Shown here one piece after another: positions 1 to 5,194 of a stretch of 5,194 bases of DNA. The position numbers and the translations under genes were made by a program. The DNA is taken from positions 1-5,194 of the forward strand of contig JBAXFM010000342.1 in the NCBI GenBank assembly GCA_037139855.1. The letters are read 5' to 3'. The notes beneath the pieces were generated by a model that did no database searches, was not told where the DNA came from, and saw only the letters and a program-made list of their open reading frames with translations. Within the stretch, counting starts at the first letter, position 1; the number at the start of each line of letters is the position of its first letter. The stretch is from CAIVAT01 sp037139855 (lineage in GTDB: Bacteria > Bacteroidota > Bacteroidia > Bacteroidales > FEN-979).

Positions 1-365
1 GAGGCCATCTCCAGTGAATCTCCGGCTTCGCGGGCATATTGCAACGCCTGCCGGAAAGAGCTTCGTGCAGCGGAATGGTTGGATTGGGCTAAATAATTTG
101 CCCCGAGATTGTTGCAGATCTTGCCTTTTGCCCCGGAAAGTTTCAGTGAGTCGGCCAGGCGGAGCGCCAGTTGTCCGTATTCGACCCCCTTTCCCGGATC
201 GATGCTGTAATACCGGAAACTCAGGTCGGTACAGGCTTCCATCCGTTCTTTTCCGGTTGTTTCGCTGATGGTTTTGACCAGTTTTTCAATTTCCGGGGTT
301 TGCGCCTGTAAACGGAGACAAAGAAAATACAGGGCGACGAACAGGATCAGCGACGGGGATCTCAT
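1..365 (-). CDS. Exported TPR-repeat protein, N-terminal fragment (3' end outside window)
   Basis: Reading from an ATG at 365 on the minus strand gives 121 codons open to the window edge, so only the N-terminus is visible. Residues 1-21 form a signal peptide: MRSP, a hydrophobic core (LILFVALYFLCL), then LQA before a likely cleavage site ahead of QTPE, so the mature part should be periplasmic or surface-exposed. Residues about 39-74 and 80-117 are helical pairs with TPR spacing. The second is clearest, with NNLGANYLAQ followed by AARSSFRQALQYAREAGD (compare TPR consensus NLG..Y...G....A...Y.kAL.....). The ATG is preceded by an A-rich stretch (AAAAAGAAAAAT) rather than a strong Shine-Dalgarno site, as is usual in Bacteroidota. 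In this phylum, a signal peptide plus TPRs often begins a sensor histidine kinase or a LuxR/AraC-type membrane regulator. That is inference, because the C-terminal part that would decide it is missing. No recognisable functional partner is nearby. Confidence 0.85.
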   Translation of the reverse strand, partial: MRSPSLILFVALYFLCLRLQAQTPEIEKLVKTISETTGKERMEACTDLSFRYYSIDPGKGVEYGQLALRLADSLKLSGAKGKICNNLGANYLAQSNHSAARSSFRQALQYAREAGDSLEMA

Positions 366-543
366 ATTTTTCTTTTTACAAACAGGGAAAAATAACCCCG
401 GAGATCAGCGCCTCAGAAGCAAGCACGGCCACTCCTGGCAATACAGGTTCCCGAAAGTTACGGGTGCCAAATTAATTAAAATATTTGTAATTATTTACCC
501 CTTGTTTTATAAATCCAGGGGATATCGACAATTTGAGGGTTAG

Positions 544-1767
544 TTACCATACACGGGTTAAAAAGTTCCTGATATGAAGGTGCCCGATTCCTTTATAGTC
601 GGCAGAACCGATATCATCAAGCGTAATAAGATATTTGGGAAAGTTGTCTTTTATATCCAGAAGATTGCCATATTCACGGTTCATGGTTTCCTGGTCTGTC
701 AATTGCAATGCCACTTGAAAATACAGTGTCAAATCTTGCTTCTGAGCGACAAAATCAATTTCATTTGCACCTGATTTCCCGATATATAGCTGATATCCAT
801 ATGCCCTGAGATGATGATATACCAGATTTTCGATTACTTTACCCAGATCTTTCCTGTTGAAGGGAGTTAGAACGTGCCGTATTCCGAGATCTTCAAAATA
901 ATATTTTTCTCCCACCTCGAATATTTTTCTTCCACCAATGTCAAACCGCCTGACCTTCTGCACCATGAATGAACTGTCGATAAAACCCAGGTAATCCAAA
1001 ACTGTTTGAACATTTACCTGAATTTGCTGAGATTTAAGATAATCGCTGATTCGCTTTGACGATACAAGACTTCCGATGTTATCAGCCAGAAAAAAAAGCA
1101 GGTTTTTAAGGAATGATGCGTTGCGCACATTGTATCGCTGCACGATATCTTTCAGGAGAATGGAGTCTTTTACACTTTCAATAAACTGATAAATCATGGT
1201 ATCATTGGCAGGAAACTGAGCTATTGCCGGCAATCCGCCCCATTTGATGTACTTTTCCAGTGTTTCGGTGTTGTTTTCCAGGTGGTGAAACATAATGAAC
1301 TCAGGATATGTAAGGCCATAAACAGGTATTTCAATATAACGCCCACTCAGATATGTGGCTAACTCACCCGACATCAAATGTGAATTACTGCCTGTGCAAT
1401 AAATATCATACCTGCCTTCAGCAAATAAACTGCGTATTGCTTTCTCAAAATGCAGTATTTCCTGAATTTCATCGATGAACAAATAAGTTCGTTTTGTTGA
1501 CAGGGTACGCTCTTTTATAAATGCATACAACAGGACATCGTCCTTCAGATGGCTGAATTCCCGTAGTTCCATGTTTATATATAACAACTGAGCATCCGGA
1601 TTCATTTTCCGAATGATGTTCATTAATTGAAAAAGCAGATAACTTTTCCCCACGCGCCGCTGCCCAGTAAGCACCTTAATTACAGGAGTATCAATATAAG
1701 GTTCTGTTTTATCAATGTAAAGCGGGCGCGTTATAAAGTTAGAAAATTGTCCGGGTATTTCTTTCAT
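544..1767 (-). CDS. AAA-family ATPase with DUF4143 C-terminal domain
   Basis: This 407-residue protein is the usual length of the AAA_14/DUF4143 family. The N-terminal P-loop domain has Walker A GQRRVGKS (35-42), Walker B YLFIDEIQ (95-102, D99/E100) and a sensor-1-like TGSNS (125-129), so ATP binding and hydrolysis are expected. The C-terminal half, from about residue 200 (DSILLKDIVQRYNVRN), has the DUF4143 layout: a winged-helix-like middle (about 215-265), then ENLVYHHL (313-320), EIDFVAQ (336-342) and YFQVALQ (349-355). That order resembles a PD-(D/E)xK nuclease fold, but the place expected for ExK reads QVA, so nuclease activity is doubtful. I see no signal peptide or membrane segment, so it should be cytoplasmic. 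The cellular role of the family is not established. The gene stands alone with its own promoter (TATATTTG at 1784-1791). It is AT-rich (one sampled 60-base line, 721-780, is 38% G+C) beside much more GC-rich stretches of leuS, which suggests acquisition. The ATG at 1767 fits the promoter position and the family's N-terminus; there is no clear Shine-Dalgarno site. Confidence 0.93.
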   Translation of the reverse strand: MKEIPGQFSNFITRPLYIDKTEPYIDTPVIKVLTGQRRVGKSYLLFQLMNIIRKMNPDAQLLYINMELREFSHLKDDVLLYAFIKERTLSTKRTYLFIDEIQEILHFEKAIRSLFAEGRYDIYCTGSNSHLMSGELATYLSGRYIEIPVYGLTYPEFIMFHHLENNTETLEKYIKWGGLPAIAQFPANDTMIYQFIESVKDSILLKDIVQRYNVRNASFLKNLLFFLADNIGSLVSSKRISDYLKSQQIQVNVQTVLDYLGFIDSSFMVQKVRRFDIGGRKIFEVGEKYYFEDLGIRHVLTPFNRKDLGKVIENLVYHHLRAYGYQLYIGKSGANEIDFVAQKQDLTLYFQVALQLTDQETMNREYGNLLDIKDNFPKYLITLDDIGSADYKGIGHLHIRNFLTRVW

Positions 1768-1783
1768 GATAGAAATGTTTGTG

Positions 1784-1791
1784 CAAATATA
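1784..1791 (-). promoter_or_regulatory. Bacteroidota-type -7 promoter element of the ATPase gene
   Basis: On the minus strand these bases read TATATTTG, an exact match to the Bacteroidota -7 consensus TAnnTTTG. The element ends 16 bases before the ATG at 1767, so transcription would start roughly 10 bases before the gene and leave a very short leader. The upstream box is less good: the nearest TTTG (minus strand, 1819-1816) is 24 bases away, longer than the usual spacing of about 19-21. The promoter call therefore rests mainly on the -7 element and its position. Confidence 0.65.
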
Positions 1792-1796
1792 CCAAC

Positions 1797-1816
1797 GTTT
1801 CTGTTATAATAGAAAC
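1797..1816. promoter_or_regulatory. 20-bp near-perfect palindrome, candidate operator of the ATPase gene
   Basis: The plus strand reads GTTTCTGTTATAATAGAAAC. Nine of its ten symmetric base pairs match; only G1803/T1810 fails. It begins five bases upstream of the -7 element and fills the spacer and -33 region, where a dimeric DNA-binding protein would control initiation. A further AGAAA half-site lies at 1771 on the other side of the -7 box. Which protein binds is unknown; the ATPase itself has at most a winged-helix-like middle region. The operator role is inferred from symmetry and position only. Confidence 0.45.
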
Positions 1817-1931
1817 AAATTAAATAATACGGCATTAATCATGTTACGATTGAAATACAAAAAGCTGCTTATCCCTTTGGGTCAAGTTAAACCCACGCCA
1901 ACTCTAAGTTTCTTATTCCAAATTAAAGGTA

Positions 1932-1975
1932 GCCCTGAAAGGGCGGAATCTATTAACACAGGGTGAAGCCCTGTG
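1932..1975 (+). repeat. Repeat unit 1 (two hairpins)
   Basis: The first hairpin is GCCCT-gaa-AGGGC (1932-1944). The linker (1945-1956) ends in ATTAA. The second hairpin is CACAGGG-tgaag-CCCTGTG (1957-1975), a perfect 7-bp stem with a 5-nt loop. It aligns with the inverted unit at 2062-2106 at 33 of 44 ungapped positions. Confidence 0.75.
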
Positions 1976-1996
1976 CGTTTGGTCATCGATCTCATT

Positions 1997-2038
1997 AAGC
2001 CCTGTAAGGGCGTAATCGATTGCACCCTTACAGGGCTT
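1997..2038. repeat. 14-bp perfect inverted repeat formed by two half-units
   Basis: AAGCCCTGTAAGGG at 1997-2010 is exactly complementary to CCCTTACAGGGCTT at 2025-2038. The 14-nt loop region contains the self-complementary ATCGAT (2015-2020). Each arm can also fold on its own as a small GCCCT-gta-AGGG hairpin like the first hairpin of the full units, so one long hairpin and two short ones are alternative folds. The arms look like two first-hairpin half-units joined tail to tail, with the second hairpins lost. Confidence 0.8.
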
Positions 2039-2061
2039 GACAAAGGCGGCAAGGCTCTCTG

Positions 2062-2106
2062 CGATGGGCTCCACCCATCGTTAATATATTACGCCCCATT
2101 CGGGGC
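2062..2106 (-). repeat. Repeat unit 2 (two hairpins, inverted relative to unit 1)
   Basis: On the minus strand this is GCCCC-gaat-GGGGC (2106-2093), a linker ending in ATTAA, then CGATGGG-tggag-CCCATCG (2080-2062). Both hairpin stems are perfect although their sequence differs from unit 1: one pair in the short stem and three pairs in the 7-bp stem have changed on both sides. This keeps the same architecture by compensatory change. Confidence 0.75.
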
Positions 2107-2314
2107 TGTGATTTAAACTAATACTTTACCATGAAAACCAAGCTTATTTTTGGTTCTTATTATCAAACCGGACAAGCCCGATTAAACCAGCCCAGGAGGT
2201 GTGTTTTTTAAACTTGTTTGCCAACTTATAATGTTGATCTATCGCAATATGAAATTAGAAGGGAGATGGGGTCCAATGATAGGAACAATAACGTGATGAT
2301 TGTGGCAATGTGGC
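2107..2314. other. Non-coding part of the leuS-ATPase gap, nothing assigned
   Basis: I see no gene, tRNA or promoter match here. A small inverted repeat, AACCAA/TTGGTT at 2136-2141 and 2150-2155, could form a 6-bp hairpin. On the minus strand it is followed only by TTTT, so it is at best a weak terminator. A 26-codon open frame from an ATG at 2131 lacks support. The other stretch of the gap, 1817-1931, holds nothing I can name apart from a weak GGGT/ACCC hairpin at 1879-1894. Confidence 0.5.
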
Positions 2315-2346
2315 AAAAAAATGATTCAACGGGCTTTTTCAATCAT
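2315..2346 (-). terminator. Possible intrinsic terminator of leuS
   Basis: On the minus strand ATGATT (2346-2341) and AATCAT (2326-2321) form a 6-bp stem around a 14-nt loop, with AA/TT able to pair further inside. The stem runs directly into a tract of seven T residues (2321-2315). It starts 35 bases after the leuS stop codon, and no other gene lies upstream of it in the window. The stem is AT-rich and therefore weak. Confidence 0.4.
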
Positions 2347-2381
2347 CTGATCTTAACCGGAGAAACCAGGGTTGATGCAAA

Positions 2382-5194
2382 TCAAATCACGATATTGATA
2401 ATCTTCCCCGGCACAATGATGACCTTGCGCGGCGGTTTACCCAGCAGCCATTTTTCAGAATCTTTGGCTTCCAGCGCTGCTTTTTCAATTTCGGGAATGG
2501 TCAGGTTGGTGGGCAATTCCATTTTAAAACGGGTTTTTCCGTTGAATGAAACCGGGTATTCAAAGGTGTTTTCAACCAGATATTCCGGGTTGAATTGTGG
2601 AAAAACGGCCACGGAAACACTTCCGGTATGCCCGAGTAAATTCCAGAGTTCTTCGGCAATATGGGGGGCGTAGGATGCCATCAGTACCACCAGGTCACTG
2701 AGGATTGACCGTTTGTGACATTTCAGATCGGTGAGTTCGTTCACGCAGATCATGAAACTGCTTACAGCGGTGTTGAACGAGAGCCGTTCGATATCTTCCT
2801 GGATCTTTTTGATGGTTTTATGCAGCACCCGCAGTTCGGCGGCCTCCGCAGGTTCGCCGGTGACCCTGAAATTATTCTGGTCGTCGTGGTACAGACGCCA
2901 GAATTTGCGGATGAACCGGAACACCCCTTCGATGCCGTTGGTATCCCAGGGCTTCGATTGCTCAAGCGGCCCAAGGAACATTTCATAAAGACGGAAGGTG
3001 TCGGCGCCGTATTTTTCGATCAGGTAGTCGGGATTAACTACATTGTAAAGTGATTTCGACATTTTCTCTACCGCGTATCCGCAATGGTATTTACCGTCTT
3101 CGAGGATAAACTCCGATCCTGCGAGGTCGGGGCGCCACCGGCAAAACGCTTCGGTATCGAGGATGTCGTTGTCAACAATGCTCACATCGACATGCATTTC
3201 GGTGGTATCATGCTGATCTTTTAACCCGGCCGATATAAATGTGCTGGTTCCCTTAATTCGGTAAGCCAGGCTCGACCGTCCCTGGATCTTTCCCTGGTTG
3301 ATGAGTTTTTTATAAGGCTCCTCTTTCACCGAATAGCCGGTGTCGAACAGGAACTTATTCCAGAACCGGGAATAGATAAGATGACCGGTGGCATGTTCAT
3401 CGCCGCCAATGTATAGGTCAACATCCTGCCAGTAATTCACTGCTTCTTTTGAGAAATATTCTTTGTCGTTGCGGGGGTCCATATATCGGAGATAATAGCC
3501 GCTGGAACCGGCAAAACCCGGCATGGTGTTGGTTTCGAGCGGATAGCCCTCTTTGGTGGTCCAGTTTTTGGCCCGGGCCAGGGGAGGTTCGCCCGATTCG
3601 GTAGGCAGGTAGGCATCAACCTCGGGCAACCGGAGCGGAAGTTCGCTCTCATCGAGGGTATGGGCAATGCCATCTTTGAAATAGACCGGGAATGGCTCGC
3701 CCCAGTAACGCTGCCGGCTGAAAATGGCATCACGGAGACGGAAATTAACCGTACCCTTGCCGATACCCATTTCGTTTACCCTGCCGATCACGGCGCTGAT
3801 GGCCGCTTTCACCTGCAAGCCGTTGATGAAGTCAGAATTAATAAGCAACCCGTCTTTTGCATCGTAGGAAGCCTGGGTAATATCGCCGCCGGCAACTACT
3901 TCCACGATTGGAAGTCCGAAATGTCTGGCAAAATCGTAGTCGCGGCTGTCGTGGGCCGGAACGGCCATGATGGCGCCGGTGCCGTATCCTGCCAGCACAT
4001 AATCGGCCACCCAGATGGGGATGGGCGCTCCGTTGAACGGGTTGAGGCAGTAAGCCCCGGTAAATTCGCCGGTTACCTTTTTCACTTCGGCCATCCGCTC
4101 GCGTTCGGAGCGGTTTTTGGCCATGAGGAGATACTGTTCCACTGCGTCCCTTCGGTCGTGAGTGGTGATTTTAGCGATCAGTTCATGTTCGGGCTCCAGC
4201 ACCATAAAAGTAGATCCGAAAATGGTGTCGGGGCGGGTAGTAAAAATGCTGAGGCTCACTTCCTGGTCTTTGATGGGGAAATGGATCTCGGCGCCTTCCG
4301 AACGTCCGATCCAGTTGCGCTGCATTTCGATGAGTGAATCGGAGAAATCAACCATTTCGAGCCCGTCGAGCAGGCGCTGGGCGTAAGCTGTGATGCGCAG
4401 GAACCACTGGCGCATGAGTTTTCGCTCCACCGGGTGGCCGCCGCGAACCGAAAAACCATTGGCAATTTCATCGTTGGCCAGCACGGTTCCCAGTTCGGGA
4501 CACCAGTTGACCATGGCGTCGGAAAGGTAGGCGAGGCGGTAGTTCATCAGGATTTCTGACTGCTGCTTTTCAGTGAATGCTTTCCACTGAGCGGCTGAAA
4601 ATATTCCATCCCATTTTGCTCCAAAAGAAGCGTCTTTTTTGATCAGTTCCTTGAACCAGTTCTGGGTCATGGAGGCATCTACCCTGCCATTCCCTTCTGA
4701 TTCGAAAACCTTGATCAGGCCGGAAACCGGTTCGGCTTTTTGGGTGGCGGTGTTATACCAGTGATGGAAAAGCTGGATGAAGGTCCATTGTGTCCATTTG
4801 TAGTAATCAGGGTCGCAGGTTTTCACCTCCCGGTCCCAATCGTAGCAGAAACCGATCTTGTCCATCTGTTCGCGGTAACGCGCCACATTTTTTTCGGTAG
4901 TCACCGCGGGATGGGTACCTGTTTGAATGGCATATTGTTCGGCCGGCAATCCATAGGCATCGTAACCCATCGGATGAAGCACGTTGAAACCCTTCAGCCG
5001 TTTGTAGCGTGAGTAAATGTCGGAGGCAATGTAACCCAGCGGATGGCCTACATGCAGCCCGGCGCCGGAAGGGTAGGGGAACATATCGAGCACATAATAT
5101 TTTGGCCGGGAAGGATCAGTTTTCGTTTTAAAGGTTTTATGATCCACCCAGTATTTCTGCCATTTTTTTTCGATTTCGGGGAAGTTGTAGTCCA
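2382..5194 (-). CDS. leuS: Leucyl-tRNA synthetase (class I; first base of the start codon outside window)
   Basis: This cytoplasmic enzyme charges tRNA-Leu with leucine using ATP and hydrolyses mischarged products. The frame runs to the window edge and begins (A)TG GAC TAC AAC, giving DYNFPEIEKKWQKYW before the internal GTG at 5147. The expected full length is 937 residues and the true ATG starts at 5195. Using that numbering, the HIGH motif is HVGH (48-51) within FPYPSGAGLHVGH. The CP1 editing domain (about 295-485) has the threonine-rich TTRPDT (319-324) and GTGAIMAVPAHD (405-416) followed by SRD, which supplies the conserved editing aspartate. KMSKS is at 711-715. The anticodon-binding helical domain includes SYAPHIAEELW (841-851), and the C-terminal domain ends in VPGKIINIVI. 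All catalytic motifs are intact. Residues about 160-215 and 635-710 are longer than in the E. coli enzyme and match my recollection of Bacteroidota LeuRS. The promoter lies outside the window. The 614-bp gap argues against an operon with the downstream ATPase. Confidence 0.98.
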   Translation of the reverse strand, partial: DYNFPEIEKKWQKYWVDHKTFKTKTDPSRPKYYVLDMFPYPSGAGLHVGHPLGYIASDIYSRYKRLKGFNVLHPMGYDAYGLPAEQYAIQTGTHPAVTTEKNVARYREQMDKIGFCYDWDREVKTCDPDYYKWTQWTFIQLFHHWYNTATQKAEPVSGLIKVFESEGNGRVDASMTQNWFKELIKKDASFGAKWDGIFSAAQWKAFTEKQQSEILMNYRLAYLSDAMVNWCPELGTVLANDEIANGFSVRGGHPVERKLMRQWFLRITAYAQRLLDGLEMVDFSDSLIEMQRNWIGRSEGAEIHFPIKDQEVSLSIFTTRPDTIFGSTFMVLEPEHELIAKITTHDRRDAVEQYLLMAKNRSERERMAEVKKVTGEFTGAYCLNPFNGAPIPIWVADYVLAGYGTGAIMAVPAHDSRDYDFARHFGLPIVEVVAGGDITQASYDAKDGLLINSDFINGLQVKAAISAVIGRVNEMGIGKGTVNFRLRDAIFSRQRYWGEPFPVYFKDGIAHTLDESELPLRLPEVDAYLPTESGEPPLARAKNWTTKEGYPLETNTMPGFAGSSGYYLRYMDPRNDKEYFSKEAVNYWQDVDLYIGGDEHATGHLIYSRFWNKFLFDTGYSVKEEPYKKLINQGKIQGRSSLAYRIKGTSTFISAGLKDQHDTTEMHVDVSIVDNDILDTEAFCRWRPDLAGSEFILEDGKYHCGYAVEKMSKSLYNVVNPDYLIEKYGADTFRLYEMFLGPLEQSKPWDTNGIEGVFRFIRKFWRLYHDDQNNFRVTGEPAEAAELRVLHKTIKKIQEDIERLSFNTAVSSFMICVNELTDLKCHKRSILSDLVVLMASYAPHIAEELWNLLGHTGSVSVAVFPQFNPEYLVENTFEYPVSFNGKTRFKMELPTNLTIPEIEKAALEAKDSEKWLLGKPPRKVIIVPGKIINIVI

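Larger units (their letters stand above)
1932..2106. repeat. REP/BIME-like cluster of facing two-hairpin repeats
   Basis: This 175-nt stretch has two full units facing each other (1932-1975 on plus, 2106-2062 on minus) and two half-units between them (1999 onward on plus, 2036 downward on minus). Each full unit is a short hairpin of type GCCCTgaaAGGGC, a linker of about 12 nt ending ATTAA, then a hairpin with a 7-bp stem and 5-nt loop. The centre of the cluster (2019) nearly coincides with the centre of the middle inverted repeat (2017.5), so the whole block is a quasi-palindrome. Such structures are known for REP/REPIN elements moved by RAYT (Y1-type) transposases; none is encoded in this window. 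The block lies about 275 bp past the leuS stop. Attribution to a particular repeat family is inference, because I could not compare it with other loci. Confidence 0.75.

Noticed and set aside
468..475. TTAATTTG on the minus strand as a promoter of the TPR gene
   Set aside because: It misses the TAnnTTTG consensus at one position, lies about 100 bases from the ATG, and has no TTG at the expected upstream distance. The same octamer also occurs by chance at 1816-1823.
498..521. CCCCT/AGGGG inverted repeat downstream of the ATPase gene as a terminator
   Set aside because: It has only a 5-bp stem with a 14-nt loop and no T tract on either side.
1..543. Two plus-strand frames of 84 and 91 codons near the left end
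   Set aside because: The first is antisense to the TPR gene with its signal peptide and repeats. The second covers the AT-rich spacer and resembles no family.
1932..2106. CRISPR array
   Set aside because: There are no regularly spaced direct repeats. The units face each other, vary in sequence and are separated by short non-uniform gaps, which fits REP-like elements instead.
2131..2211. 26-codon plus-strand open frame starting ATG AAA ACC AAG
   Set aside because: It is short, has no clear ribosome site or TAnnTTTG box, resembles no family I know, and overlaps a small inverted repeat. It is probably chance.
2218..2673. 151-codon plus-strand frame across the leuS 3' end
   Set aside because: It begins at a TTG and most of it is antisense to leuS. 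The part outside leuS resembles nothing recognisable.
3660..4337. 225-codon plus-strand frame inside leuS
   Set aside because: It is antisense to the intact, motif-rich LeuRS editing region. Long antisense frames are common in GC-richer genes.

Overview
The window looks like a chromosomal segment from a member of the Bacteroidota. Three things point there. The LeuRS has the extra segments and C-terminus I associate with that phylum. One gene has a TATATTTG element matching the Bacteroidota -7 box consensus (TAnnTTTG). The remaining genes are a signal-peptide/TPR protein and an AAA ATPase/DUF4143 protein, both types abundant in this group. All three genes lie on the minus strand, so the window is transcribed from high to low coordinates.

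Layout in the direction of transcription. (1) 5194 to 2382: leuS, leucyl-tRNA synthetase, complete except that the first base of its likely ATG lies one base beyond the window edge. A weak T-tract hairpin (2315-2346) follows it. (2) 2381 to 1768: a 614-bp gap without a convincing gene. It holds a quasi-symmetric cluster of REP-like two-hairpin repeats (1932-2106) and, next to the following gene, a promoter (1784-1791) with a 20-bp palindrome beside it (1797-1816). (3) 1767 to 544: a lone AAA ATPase with a DUF4143-type C-terminus, clearly more AT-rich than its neighbours. (4) 543 to 366: a 178-bp AT-rich spacer. (5) 365 to 1: the N-terminus of an exported TPR protein that runs off the window.

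The genes do not look like one functional system. leuS is housekeeping, the ATPase has its own promoter and looks like an independently acquired gene, and the TPR protein is probably the sensory end of a larger protein. The most interesting non-coding signal is the repeat cluster. Two 44-45 nt units face each other, and 8 of the 11 substitutions between them fall in compensated stem pairs. Two shorter half-units between them meet in a 14-bp perfect inverted repeat. This resembles a REP/REPIN-type (BIME-like) element. The second signal is the near-perfect palindrome at the ATPase promoter. I found no clear evidence of an undescribed multi-gene system in this window.
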